From the NCBI GenBank assembly GCA_964353255.1, contig CAYGVJ010000069.1, forward strand, positions 1 through 29,026: a stretch of DNA of 29,026 nt, read 5' to 3'. The notes beneath the pieces were generated by a model. The model was not told the DNA's origin. It ran no database searches and worked only from the letters and a program-made list of their open reading frames with translations. Source of the stretch: VFZS01 sp964353255 (GTDB lineage Bacteria; Acidobacteriota; Terriglobia; Bryobacterales; Bryobacteraceae). A program made the translations under genes and the position numbers. This document shows, piece by piece, positions 16,932-25,800 of this stretch (its first letter is position 1; each line of letters starts with the position of its first letter).

Positions 16932-18632
16932 ATGAACCCTTCCGCAAGCCCAAACGCAGACTGGGAGGACGTTGTGCCCTCTGCCCAGGAGAGCACCTTC
17001 GGCGACCTGCTGTCAGAGTTTGAACAGTCGCAGCGGCGCGCCGCCGAGGGGGGCGGAGAAGGCCGCTCGGGAAGGGTCGTGGCGGTGACCGGGGAAGCGA
17101 TTTTTGTGGACATCGGCCTGAAAACTGAGGGCGTGATCCCGGCCGAGGAATTCCGGGACGCCGACGGCAAGGTGGGCGTCGAGGTCGGCGAGCGAGTAGT
17201 GGTCTCGATTAAGGGGCGAGATCCGGAGGGGTACTACCTCCTGTCGAAAGTCACGCTGGAGCGGCCCAAGGACTGGACCGGGCTGACGCGGGCCTTCGAG
17301 GAGAAGCGCGCGATCGCTGGAGTGGTTACGGGCGTGGTCAAGGGCGGGTTGAGCGTGGACGTGGGCGTGCGAGCGTTCTTGCCGGCTTCGCGCAGCGGGG
17401 CGAAAGATCCGGCGGAGCTGGAGAAGCTGGTGGGCCAGGAGATCGCCTGCCACATCATCAAGCTGGATGTGGCCGATGAAGACGTCGTGGTGGACCGGCG
17501 GGTGGTGCTGGAGGAAGATGAAGCCAAGGCGCGCCAGGCGGCCTTCGCGGCGCTCGAGGAAGGCGCGGTGGTGCGTGGGACCGTGCGCACCCTGACGGAG
17601 TTTGGGGCTTTCGTGGACCTGGGGGGCGTGGACGGGCTGCTGCACGTCGCCGACATGGCCTGGAGCCGCGTGGGCAGGCCCTCGGACGTGCTGGCGGTGG
17701 GGGACGTAATCGAAGTAAAAATCCTCAAGGTGGATGCCGAGAACCGGCGGCTGTCCCTGGGGTTGAAGCAGCTCACGCCGGAGCCTTGGAGCCTGGCGCC
17801 GGAGAAGTACAAGGCGGGCGACCGCGTGCGAGGCCGCGTGACGCGGGTGGTGGATTTCGGGGCCTTCGTGGAGCTGGAGCCGGGCATCGAGGGGCTGCTG
17901 CATCTCTCCGACATGTCCTGGTCGAAGAAGGCCCGCAAGCCGAAGGACGTAGTGAAGCCGGGAGAGATGGTCGAGGTGGTGGTGCTGGGCGTGAGCGCCG
18001 CCGAGCGCCGCATCGGCCTGGGGCTGAAACAGACGCTGGGGGATCCCTGGGACGAAGCCGCCGAGCGCTACCCGGCGGGCAGCGTGGTGGAAGGGACCGT
18101 AAGCAACCTGGCCAAATTCGGAGCGTTCATCGAGCTGGCCGACGGGCTGGAGGGGATGATCCACGTCGCCGACTTGAGCGCGGAGAAGCGGATCAACCAC
18201 CCCCAGGAGGTGCTCAAGCCGGGTGAGAAGGTGCGGGCGCTGGTGCTGGAGGTTGACCGCGCAAGGCGGCGCATCCGCCTGGGGCTTAAGCAGCTTCAGC
18301 CGACGACCGCGGATGAGTACATCGCCGAGCACAAACTGGGGGACCAGGTTACGGGGCGGGTGGTCGAGATCCGGGGGAGCAACACCCGAGTCGAGGTGGC
18401 CGACGGGGTGTTTGCGGAGTGCCGTCTACCGGGCCGGCAGGAGCCTTCCGAAGCCGAGGCGGGCGAGCCGGCGCAGCCGGACCTGGCCTCGCTGACGGCC
18501 ATGCTGTCGGCGCGCTGGAGGCAGGGCCAGGCCGCCGCGCCGGAACCCATCCGGGCGGGCCAGATCCGCAGCTTCCGGGTTGTTGCGCTGGACGCGCGGG
18601 CCAAACGCATCGAGCTGGAGCTGGCGGGGTAA
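16932..18632 (+). CDS. rpsA: Ribosomal protein S1-like protein with six S1 domains
   Basis: RNA-binding protein that on the ribosome helps load mRNA, 566 residues. Six S1 repeats are visible, starting near residues 45 (SGRVVAVTGEAIFVDIG), 125 (AGVVTGVVKGGLSVDVG), 205 (RGTVRTLTEFGAFVDLG), 290 (RGRVTRVVDFGAFVELE), 375 (EGTVSNLAKFGAFIEL) and 465 (degenerate). Repeats 3-5 are canonical. ATG at 16932 is chosen because GGAGGA lies upstream and the likely transcription start falls after the alternative GTG at 16902. The last 80 bp have a diverged second copy at 19254-19333, beyond a HicBA module. Confidence 0.92.
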   Translation: MNPSASPNADWEDVVPSAQESTFGDLLSEFEQSQRRAAEGGGEGRSGRVVAVTGEAIFVDIGLKTEGVIPAEEFRDADGKVGVEVGERVVVSIKGRDPEGYYLLSKVTLERPKDWTGLTRAFEEKRAIAGVVTGVVKGGLSVDVGVRAFLPASRSGAKDPAELEKLVGQEIACHIIKLDVADEDVVVDRRVVLEEDEAKARQAAFAALEEGAVVRGTVRTLTEFGAFVDLGGVDGLLHVADMAWSRVGRPSDVLAVGDVIEVKILKVDAENRRLSLGLKQLTPEPWSLAPEKYKAGDRVRGRVTRVVDFGAFVELEPGIEGLLHLSDMSWSKKARKPKDVVKPGEMVEVVVLGVSAAERRIGLGLKQTLGDPWDEAAERYPAGSVVEGTVSNLAKFGAFIELADGLEGMIHVADLSAEKRINHPQEVLKPGEKVRALVLEVDRARRRIRLGLKQLQPTTADEYIAEHKLGDQVTGRVVEIRGSNTRVEVADGVFAECRLPGRQEPSEAEAGEPAQPDLASLTAMLSARWRQGQAAAPEPIRAGQIRSFRVVALDARAKRIELELAG

Positions 18633-18671
18633 GCGGCCATAGGCCCTTGGGCGCTCCACGACTGGAAGCAG

Positions 18672-18908
18672 CTACTTCATCAGCAAGTCGAAGAACTCCT
18701 GGTTGCTCAATCCTGCCTGGCGAATGATGCTCTTGACGATGTGTTTCGGCAGGTCGAACCGTTCATGGCAGGGAACGGTGATCCGTCCGGGTTTGGAGGG
18801 GTGCTTAAGCTGCAGGTGCGACCCACTCGTCTCATGGATGTAGAAACCGCCTTTTTCCAAGGCGTGGATGACATCCCGGGCCTTGAGATTGCCAAGCTTG
18901 GGCCGCAT
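18672..18908 (-). CDS. hicA: HicA family mRNA interferase toxin
   Basis: Double-stranded-RNA-binding-like toxin that cleaves mRNA, 78 residues. The HicA core is intact: VIHALEKGGFYIHETSGSH with the catalytic His in GSHLQLKHP, then ITVPCHERFDLPKHIVKSII and QAGLSNQEFFDLL. It starts 4 nt after the hicB stop, so it is translated with its antitoxin. The length is typical and the module appears complete. It is oriented against the S1 gene, whose stop lies 39 bp away. Confidence 0.92.
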   Translation of the reverse strand: MRPKLGNLKARDVIHALEKGGFYIHETSGSHLQLKHPSKPGRITVPCHERFDLPKHIVKSIIRQAGLSNQEFFDLLMK

Positions 18909-18912
18909 CCGG

Positions 18913-19152
18913 CTAGACGGCGACTTTCAGTTCCTCGACCAGTGGCTGCTGGCGAGTAAATGGGTCTTCCGGGATCTCCTCATGGTCCTTGAGCAGGCCC
19001 CGGAGGTGACACAAGATGGCATCCCCGGCCATCTCTCGTGCCTCTTCCAGGGTGCGACCGTAGGTCACAATTCCCGGCAGGGCGGGCACAATGACCTGGA
19101 AGCCACCTTCCGTAAGTCGTTCGTAGATGACGGTATAGCCGTATTCCGCCAC
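18913..19152 (-). CDS. hicB: HicB family antitoxin
   Basis: Antitoxin with the partial RNase H-like HicB fold, 79 residues: YTVIYERLTEGGFQVIVPALPG, TYGRTLEEAREMAGDAI and HLRGLLKDHEEIPED. The GTG at 19150-19152 begins VAEYGYTVIYE, the normal N-terminus of the family. The open frame runs further upstream, but that part encodes no HicB residues and overlaps the copied S1 end in antisense. Order hicB-hicA. It lacks the extra DNA-binding domain of longer HicB proteins, so the regulation route is not obvious. Confidence 0.88.
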   Translation of the reverse strand: MAEYGYTVIYERLTEGGFQVIVPALPGIVTYGRTLEEAREMAGDAILCHLRGLLKDHEEIPEDPFTRQQPLVEELKVAV

Positions 19153-19200
19153 GGGCTTGTCCTTCCCGGATCGGGAGCCTACTCGGCGCACCGGCCGGGG

Positions 19201-19229
19201 GTTCCCGCTGGGAACGTAACCCAAGTGTA
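19201..19229 (-). promoter_or_regulatory. hicBA promoter -10 and inverted repeat
   Basis: On the minus strand a TACACT -10-like hexamer (19229-19224) precedes hicB. GTTCCC-GCT-GGGAAC (19201-19215), a perfect 6-bp inverted repeat, falls at the predicted transcription start. It could be an operator or a leader hairpin. A TACACT hexamer also occurs ahead of vapB. Confidence 0.5.
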
Positions 19230-19253
19230 GCACCGTGGGAGCGGGGATGAAAA

Positions 19254-19333
19254 GGGCGGGCCAGATTCGCAGCTTCCGGGTTGCGGCCCTGGACGCGCGG
19301 CCCAAGCGGATCGAGCTAGAGCTGGCGGGATAG
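19254..19333 (+). pseudogene. Second, diverged copy of the S1 gene 3' end
   Basis: 80 bp aligning without gaps to 18553-18632, with 10 differences. Eight are synonymous or within the stop codon (TAG against TAA). They include third-position changes in Lys, Arg, Leu, Gly, Ile and Ala codons; the only amino acid changes are Val to Ala and Ala to Pro. It encodes AGQIRSFRVAALDARPKR and the rest of the S1 C-terminus, with no start. This pattern indicates an orthologous end from a diverged lineage. Confidence 0.92.
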
Positions 19334-19355
19334 GCCAGAGGGCACTCAGTTTGTC

Positions 19356-19385
19356 CTTCCGGCCCGGCCCAAGCCGGGCCGGAAG
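19356..19385. terminator. Strong hairpin, probable bidirectional terminator
   Basis: A perfect 13-bp GC-rich stem (CTTCCGGCCCGGC and GCCGGGCCGGAAG) around a CCAA loop. It lies between the convergent S1 3'-end copy and the TonB-receptor gene stop. There is no T-run on either strand, so intrinsic termination would be weak or the hairpin may serve another role. Confidence 0.6.
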
Positions 19386-19398
19386 AAAGTGGCGGAAG

Positions 19399-22127
19399 TC
19401 AGAACACGAACTTCAGGGCGAACTGCGCCATGCGCCACGGGAAGGTGCTGGTGATGGTGCCGAAAGTGCTGGCGCTGCGGGTGGAGTTCGGCGCTTGGAA
19501 GTTCGTTTTGTTGAACAGGTTGAAGAACTCCGCGCGGAACTCGAGCCGCCGCGTTTCCTTCCACAGCGGAAAGGCTTTGTGCAGGCCCAGGTCGGTGTTG
19601 TAATACGCGTAGGCGCGGACGATATTGCGCCCGGCGTTGCCGAAGGGATTGGGATGCTGCGCATCGACCGGGATCACGACGTTCGCTTTGTTGAAGTAGT
19701 TGCCGATGGAGCGCTGGTCCAGCGGCGCCAGCGGGTCGCCCAGAAGACTCGGCCGGTACGACGTCAAATTAGTTACCTGGAACTGCGATGAAGGACTGTA
19801 GTTCAGGTTCACGGGTAAGCCGCTGGCCATGGTGTTGATCAGCGTTCCGCGCCAGCCGCCCAGCAGGGCCGTCAGGAACGGGTTCACGGATGAGCCGAAC
19901 TTCCGGCCCTTGCCGTAAGGCAGGTCCCACACCAGCGTGGAGGTGTTGTTGAACGGCTGGTTGTAGCTGCCGACGCCTTTCTCGTTCTGCAGGGCCCGGT
20001 AGTTCACCATCGAGCTGTCGCCGTTGAACACTTCCAGGTGTCCGGCGGCGTTGTCCATCACCTTGGACCAGGTGAACGAGTTCAGGAAGTACAACCCTCC
20101 GGAGAACCTCTTCTCCAGCTTGGTCTGTAGCGCGTTGTAGGCGGTGAAGCCGCCGCCCCAGGAGATTTCGACGGCGGCGAAACCCGGAATCGGCCGCCGC
20201 GCGTTCAGGGCGACGTTTTCGCCCGGGTTCTGGGGGCGCGCCTGATTGTAATCGCCCAGGATCACCACCTTCACGCTGCGATTTCCGACGTAGGCCAGAT
20301 CGAGGATCAGATCCTTGGCCAATTCGCGCTGGATGGTGAAGTGCCAGCTCATGACGTAGCCCGTGCGAGTATCCGCCGGCGTATATCTCAATTGGGTGTT
20401 GGCCAGGTTCAAGTTCGACAGCGACAACTGGTTCGACGTGTAGCCCAGCATGGTCGGGCGGAAGCAGCTTGTCGCGGCCACGTCCTGCGCGCAGATCGGA
20501 GCGTTTAGCGGATTCGGATTGGTGATCGTGATGGCTATGATCGAGGGCGGATTGTAGGAGAGGAGATTCTCGCCGCCCAGGCGGTTGAAGTGAATGTAGC
20601 TGATACCAAAGCCGCTGCGAACCACGGTCTTCGGCGTGACGCTGTAGGCCAGCCCGACGCGCGGAGCGAAGTTGTTGCGGTCCGGCTTCACCAGGGCGCG
20701 GTTGTGTAGATGCCGCCGCTCGAAGCCGGGACCAGCTTGGGGCCCGACGGGTCGAAGTTGCTCAGGTGCAGCCCGTCTTCCCACTGCGGCGTGCTGTTGC
20801 GCCGTCCCAGGCCCGCGAAGCCGTTGATCTGCTGGGTGTTCAGGCCGCCGGCCAGCGCCGGATCCGTGGGGAGCCCCGGGATGCCATAGCCGTCCTGCAT
20901 GTTGGGCAGGCCGATCTGCACCGGCCACTTGCCGCCGATGGACTTGGTGACGCCCAGGCGGAACTCGACCAGCGAGGTGGGATTCATGTTGTAGGTGAGG
21001 CCACCCGCAACCTGTTTGTTCACGATGTTCACGTTGCCGTTGCTGGTGTCGGCGCCGACCGGCAGCGGGATCACCGGCGTGTCGGTCTGGTTGAACTCAC
21101 GGCGGCTGTAACGGAAGAAACCCATCAGCTTGTCGTTGAAGTACTCGTCCGCCCGGAAGTCGCCCTTGTTATCCGTGGTGGGAATGCTGGGCAGCGCCTC
21201 GTAGTTGTTGGCGTTGCCCGGCAGCGTGGGCGCCACAAGCTGGCTGAATACCTTCTTGGCGAAGGCGGTGATCAGCGACGGCGGGACCACGCCGTTGGAG
21301 TAGACCTCGCCCGTGTAAGGGTTCTTGATCGGGATTCCGAAGATGCCGTTGCGCGGGTCCAGCGTGGGGATGGTCTGGTAGCTGAGCGTCCGCGTCACGC
21401 GCCGCAGCCCCTCGTAGTCGGCGAAGAAGAACGTCTTGTTCTTGATCACAGGCCCGCCGAGCGAGCCGCCGAACTGGTTCTGCTGGAAGACCGGCTTGCC
21501 ATAGCTGGGCTTGAAAAACCCGACCGCGTTCAGGTCCGTATTGCGCAGGAACTCCCACACCCCGCCATGAAAGGCGTTGGTTCCGCTCCGCACCGACACG
21601 TTGACGATCGCGCCGCCGGCGCGGCCGTACTTGGCGCTGAGGTTGTTGGTCTGTACCTTGAACTCGGCAATCGCGTCGGGGCTGAGCTGAATCGCCTGGT
21701 TCGAGTATCCCTGGTTGCTGGTGTTGTAGGCGTTGTTGTCCACGCCATCCACCTGGAAGTTGTTCAGCGCACTCCTCAGGCCGTTGACGTTGAAGGACCC
21801 CTCGCGGAAGTTGCTGCTGCTCTGGTCCATGCCGAGGAACGACCGTCGTACGCCGGGCGTCAACAGCGCCAGGTCGGCGTAAGACCGCCCGTTCAGCGGA
21901 AGATTGACGATGGTGGTGCTGGAGACGACCTGGCCGCGGTCGCTGGAATCGGTCTCCAGCGCCGCCGCGGCATCCTTGACGTCCACAGTCTGCGTCGTCT
22001 CGCCAACCGTCAGCGCCAGGTCCACTCTCTGGCGTGCGCTTACCGATGCGGACTCGAACTGCGCCAGGCAGGCTGCCGGCACGACGAGCAAGAGGATGAC
22101 ACTGACGATTGGGATCGCTTTTGACAC
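19399..22127 (-). pseudogene. Decayed TonB-dependent outer-membrane receptor of the acidobacterial CarboxypepD-reg type
   Basis: Large receptor gene in two frames. Frame 1 (22127-20688) has GTG with a strong AAGGAGG, a signal peptide (VILLLVVPAACLAQ) and plug motifs NLPLNGRSYADLALLTPGV and FQVDGVDNNAYN. Frame 2 (to 19399) carries the barrel from ALVKPDRNNFAPRVGLAYS to the final aromatic LKFVF. The frames join by a 2-nt insertion near 20703-20707 (TACACAACC where TACAACC would be in frame). The usual N-terminal carboxypeptidase-regulatory domain is missing after the signal peptide. About 100 or more residues also appear deleted at a TPQWE motif near 20780. With three lesions it is probably non-functional, unless the 2-nt change is a sequencing error. 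The natural substrate is unknown. Confidence 0.82.
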
Positions 22128-22146
22128 TGGAATCTAACCTCCTTTG

Positions 22147-22156
22147 CACACGTGTG
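22147..22156. promoter_or_regulatory. CACACGTGTG palindrome upstream of the decayed receptor
   Basis: A perfect 10-bp palindrome directly before the ribosome-binding site of the receptor gene. Its position fits an operator. No regulator is adjacent and no promoter hexamers were convincing. Confidence 0.35.
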
Positions 22157-22257
22157 AAACGCCCGTACATCCGGAATAAGGCAAGCCCCACGAGAATGTC
22201 AACAGCCCGAAACTGGCGCCGGGTTTGAGTTTCGCGCCAGAACCGCCGCCGGTGTTT

Positions 22258-24600
22258 TCAGAAGAACCGCACCGTGTAGGTCAGCCGCACGCTGCGCCCC
22301 ATTTCCGGGGCCCGGTCCTTGATGAACGACAAGTGGTTGCGGTAGAGCCGGTTGGCGGCGTTCGTCAGGTTCACCGAGATGACTTGCAGCGTGTGCTGGC
22401 TCGCCCAGTTGTAGGAGGCGTCGAGGTTGAGCAAGGCATAGCCCGCGGTGCGGGTCTCGGTCGGGAAGAGGTGCGACTGGGCGTTGGTCAGCACCAGTTC
22501 CGGCTTGAGTCGCAGGTTCTTGTGAGCGTAGTCCAGGCTGATGCGGCCGCGCGCCGGCGGGATGCGCGGCAGGGGCGTGCGGGAATCGCGCAACTGGGCG
22601 TCCACGGCATCCAGGGATGTGTCCAGCACCAAGGTGGGCCGGAGGTGAAAGTCCACGTGAGCTTCCGCTCCCAGATAGCGGCTGCCGGCCTGACGGTACT
22701 GCGCCTCGATCAGCCCGTGCCTGATCTGTCCGGTGGGCGCCAGGTAGACGAAGTGGCTCAGGGCGTAATAGAAGAAGTTCGCCTCGCCATGGATCCGCGC
22801 CGAGCGTTGACGCAGCGAGAGGTCCACGCCCTGTCCCTGCTCCGGTTCGAGTGCGGGGTTGCCGATCTCAAAGGTGAGGTTCCCGGTGTGCGGGCCATGG
22901 TTGTATAGCTCCTCCAGCGCGGGCGGGCGGAAGGAGTGAGTGTAGTTGAGCGCCAGGGCGCCGTCGCGCCACAGGGGGAGGTGGGCCCCGGCGGCTGCTG
23001 AGAGGCCGATGAACGAGCGGCGACGCAGTTCCTGGGGCGAGTAGCCGGCATATTCGACCCGTCCGCCGAACCGGAGCCGTACTCGCTCGATACCGAGTTC
23101 CTCGAGCCCGAACAGCGCCGCACCGCGCTGCCGGACCGGAGGCGCTAACCGCTCCTCGCCCGAGGCACTGAAGCTGCGCTCCAGGCCTGAGAAGCCGAAC
23201 CGCCCGGAAAGCCCCCCGGCGGGGCGCTGCTCGAAGGTTCCCCGGTAGACGAACTGCTTGTTGAAGAGCTGGGTGCCGACTACATCGTCCTCCAGCTCCT
23301 TGTGCATCCAATCGCTGTAATTGAGCGCCAGGTCGAAGCGGTCCAGGCGGGAGCCCAGGTTGCCACGGCCGGCGTTGAACCGCAGGTTGTGGCGGCGGAA
23401 CGCCAAGTCTACCAGGCCCGCCTCATCGTTGTGTTCACCTTCGGCGGTTGCTGAAAAAGCCTTCCCCCAACTCGAAGAGGACAAGCTAAAGCATGTCCCA
23501 CAATGCCGAACCAGTGATTTGCAGACCCAGGTGGGGCATGCTTCAGCTTGCCCACCGATTTTTTCAGCAACGCCTTCGGCGTGCGTGCCGGACGGCACGC
23601 CGTAACGGCCTTCCTGGAGGCCGTAGCTGAGGCTGAACAGGGCGCGTTCTCCGTAGCGGCCAAAGCCGCCGAAGGCGTTGCTCATACGGGTGTGCGAGTT
23701 CTCGACGCGGCCAGCGGGCGTCTGGTAGTCCCCTGTGCGCTGCTCGCCGCCGTCTCCCCAAATCAGCCAACTGCCCACGCCGTGCTCGAAGCCCGCGCCT
23801 CCGCTGGCCAGGGCGTTGCCCGAGGCGGCGTTGCCGGTGATGTAGCCGCTGCTGCGCTGGTGCGGCTGCTGGCGGGGCTGCTGGTGACCAGTGATGATGT
23901 TGATGACCCCGCCCAGCGCGCTGCCGCCGTAGAGCATGGTGGTCGGGCCTTTGACCACCTCAACCCGGTCAACCGCCGAAGAATCCAGCGGCTCGCCGTG
24001 GTCGCCGGACTGAGAAGAGATAGTGCCCGTCGGGATGCCGTCCTGGAGGATCACTACGCGGTCGCCGTCAAAACCGCGGAGCACGGGCCGCGTGGTGCCC
24101 GGCCCGAAGCTGCGCTTGGCCACGCCAGGCTGGTCGTCGAGGACCTCGCCCAGCGAGGGGGCGTTGCGGGTAGCCAGTTCCAGAGAGTCCACTGCGGTCA
24201 CCGCCTGAAACGTCTCCAAAGGGGTCTGCTCGGTTCCGGAGGCGGTGACCGTCACCTGCTCATGCACAACGCCCAGGCGAAGCTGGAAGTCCAGGGCCGC
24301 TTCCTGGCCTGGCGCCAGCACTACCGACCGCTTGTGATTGATGGTGGCGTGCAGATGGGCCAGCACATCGTAGTTGCCGGGGGGAACCTCTGTGAAGCGG
24401 TATTCGCCCCGGTCGTCGGTTTCCGTGACCCTGCGGAGCTGCGTGATGGTCACGGTGACGTGATGCAGCGGGGCGTCGCGCCCTTCCAGCGTCACGCGCC
24501 CGCGGAGGGCGGCCGCCGGGGTCTGGGCTCGGCTGCCCGGAGCCACGCACAGGCAGAAAAACAGGAGCCTAGCGCACTGGCGCGAACTTCCGGGCCACAT
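22258..24600 (-). CDS. ZnuD-like TonB-dependent metal receptor with an in-frame element insertion
   Basis: Outer-membrane receptor for active uptake of a small ligand, probably a metal or metal complex, 780 residues. It comprises a signal peptide (about 1-25), a CarboxypepD-reg/beta-sandwich domain (28-115), a plug (about 125-240, with TRPVLRGFDGDRVVILQDG and VEVVKGPTTMLYGGSALGG), and a 22-strand-type barrel ending in LTYTVRFF. Residues about 340-385 derive from a palindromic element (23438-23581) inserted in a loop that is acidic or His-rich in ZnuD-like proteins. The insertion is 135 nt and preserves the frame. The start overlaps the ispG 3' end by 32 nt, suggesting coupling. ZnuD-like specificity is inferred from barrel similarity (LYRNHLSFIKDRAPEMGR region). 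Confidence 0.88.
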   Translation of the reverse strand: MWPGSSRQCARLLFFCLCVAPGSRAQTPAAALRGRVTLEGRDAPLHHVTVTITQLRRVTETDDRGEYRFTEVPPGNYDVLAHLHATINHKRSVVLAPGQEAALDFQLRLGVVHEQVTVTASGTEQTPLETFQAVTAVDSLELATRNAPSLGEVLDDQPGVAKRSFGPGTTRPVLRGFDGDRVVILQDGIPTGTISSQSGDHGEPLDSSAVDRVEVVKGPTTMLYGGSALGGVINIITGHQQPRQQPHQRSSGYITGNAASGNALASGGAGFEHGVGSWLIWGDGGEQRTGDYQTPAGRVENSHTRMSNAFGGFGRYGERALFSLSYGLQEGRYGVPSGTHAEGVAEKIGGQAEACPTWVCKSLVRHCGTCFSLSSSSWGKAFSATAEGEHNDEAGLVDLAFRRHNLRFNAGRGNLGSRLDRFDLALNYSDWMHKELEDDVVGTQLFNKQFVYRGTFEQRPAGGLSGRFGFSGLERSFSASGEERLAPPVRQRGAALFGLEELGIERVRLRFGGRVEYAGYSPQELRRRSFIGLSAAAGAHLPLWRDGALALNYTHSFRPPALEELYNHGPHTGNLTFEIGNPALEPEQGQGVDLSLRQRSARIHGEANFFYYALSHFVYLAPTGQIRHGLIEAQYRQAGSRYLGAEAHVDFHLRPTLVLDTSLDAVDAQLRDSRTPLPRIPPARGRISLDYAHKNLRLKPELVLTNAQSHLFPTETRTAGYALLNLDASYNWASQHTLQVISVNLTNAANRLYRNHLSFIKDRAPEMGRSVRLTYTVRFF
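23438..23581. mobile_element. Cloverleaf-like palindromic element (copy B) with a 9-bp target duplication
   Basis: Inverted ends GTTGCTGAAAAA (23447-23458) and TTTTTCAGCAAC (23560-23571) enclose two imperfect hairpins. CCTTCGGCG occurs on both sides (23438-23446 and 23573-23581), consistent with a 9-bp target duplication. The element plus one duplication is 135 nt. It aligns along its length with copy A, including AACTCGA, TGTCCCACA/C, ACCAG and CCACCGATT, but its outer arms differ in sequence while staying self-complementary. It has no gene of its own and is probably mobilised in trans. Confidence 0.85.
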
Positions 24601-25780
24601 ACTCTTCCAGGAGTTGGATGAAGTCGGCCCCCAGCCGGTTACCCTGAAGGGTGGTCGCCAGGTGGCCCTCGATGTATACCGGCGCCTTAGGTTCCTCGGC
24701 GGCCCCGGGCAGCGAGATGCCGATGTCGGCGTGCCTGGACTCGCCAGGGCCGTTGACCACGCAGCCCATCACCGCTACCCGGAGCTGCTCGACCCCCGGG
24801 AACTGCTCCTTCCACGCCGGCAGGCGCTGGCGGATATAGTCCTGAACCTGCGCTGCCAGCTCCTGAAAGAAGGTGCTCGTGGTGCGGCCGCAGCCGGGGC
24901 AGGCAGTCACCTCTGGAACGAAGCGGCGCAACCCCAGCGCCTGGAGGATCTGCTGGCACACGAAGACTTCTTCGATACGGTCTTCGCCGGGCGCCGGAGT
25001 GAGCGAGGCGCGGATAGTGTCGCCGATGCCTTCCTGAAGCAGAATGGATAGCGCGGCCGCGGTAGCCACCACGCCTTTCAATCCGAGTCCGGCCTCGGTG
25101 ACGCCCAAGTGCAAGGGATAGTCGCACCGAGCGGCCAGAGCGCGGTAGACCTGGATAGTATCCTGGACGCCGCTCGCCTTGGCGCTCAGGACAATGCAGT
25201 CATGCGGCAGCCCGTAGGTCTCCGCCGCCTGGGCCGACTCCAGGGCGCTCCTCCACAGGGCCTCCAGCATGACCGCGTGCTCCTCGCGTGGTTGCGGCTG
25301 CCGCGCGTTCTCTTCCATCATGCGCGCCAGGAGCGCCTGATCGAGCGAGCCCCAGTTGACGCCGATGCGCACCGGGCGGTCGTGGGTGATGGCCGTCTCG
25401 ATCATGGTCCGGAAGTTCTCGTCGTGCTTCTGGCCGATGCCCACGTTGCCCGGATTGATGCGGTACTTGGCCAGGGCGCGGGCGCACTCCGGATAGCGCT
25501 TGAGCAGCAGGTGGCCGTTGTAGTGGAAGTCGCCGATGAGGGGCACGCGAATGCCGCGGCGCTCCAGGCCTTCGACGATGCCCGGCACGGCGGCCGCGGC
25601 CTCCGCCGTGTTCACGGTCACGCGGACCAGCTCGCTTCCGGACCGCTCGAGCGCGGCCGCTTGCTCGACGGTGGCGGCGACATCCGCGGTATCCGTGTTG
25701 GTCATGGACTGGATGACGACGGGGCGGTCCCCACCCATCTTCACTCCGCCCACGTTCACCACTACCGCGCGCCGGCGCAT
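24569..25780 (-). CDS. ispG: 4-Hydroxy-3-methylbut-2-enyl diphosphate synthase (IspG/GcpE)
   Basis: [4Fe-4S] enzyme of the MEP isoprenoid pathway that converts methylerythritol cyclodiphosphate to HMBPP in the cytoplasm. 403 residues, bacterial short form. TIM-barrel part: VIQSMTNTDTADVAAT near the start, DFHYNGHLLLKRYPE, KYRINPGNVG, GVNWGSL, and VTEAGLGLKG. The cluster cysteines are visible in TACPGCGRTTS (near 300) and MGCVVNGPGES (near 345), with the conserved Glu after GPG. ATG at 25778-25780 has a TAGAAT -10-like element about 20 nt upstream. Its 3' end overlaps the ZnuD-like receptor start. Confidence 0.97.
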   Translation of the reverse strand: MRRRAVVVNVGGVKMGGDRPVVIQSMTNTDTADVAATVEQAAALERSGSELVRVTVNTAEAAAAVPGIVEGLERRGIRVPLIGDFHYNGHLLLKRYPECARALAKYRINPGNVGIGQKHDENFRTMIETAITHDRPVRIGVNWGSLDQALLARMMEENARQPQPREEHAVMLEALWRSALESAQAAETYGLPHDCIVLSAKASGVQDTIQVYRALAARCDYPLHLGVTEAGLGLKGVVATAAALSILLQEGIGDTIRASLTPAPGEDRIEEVFVCQQILQALGLRRFVPEVTACPGCGRTTSTFFQELAAQVQDYIRQRLPAWKEQFPGVEQLRVAVMGCVVNGPGESRHADIGISLPGAAEEPKAPVYIEGHLATTLQGNRLGADFIQLLEEYVARKFAPVR

Positions 25781-25800
25781 CAGAGAAGCCCTGAGCTTTC

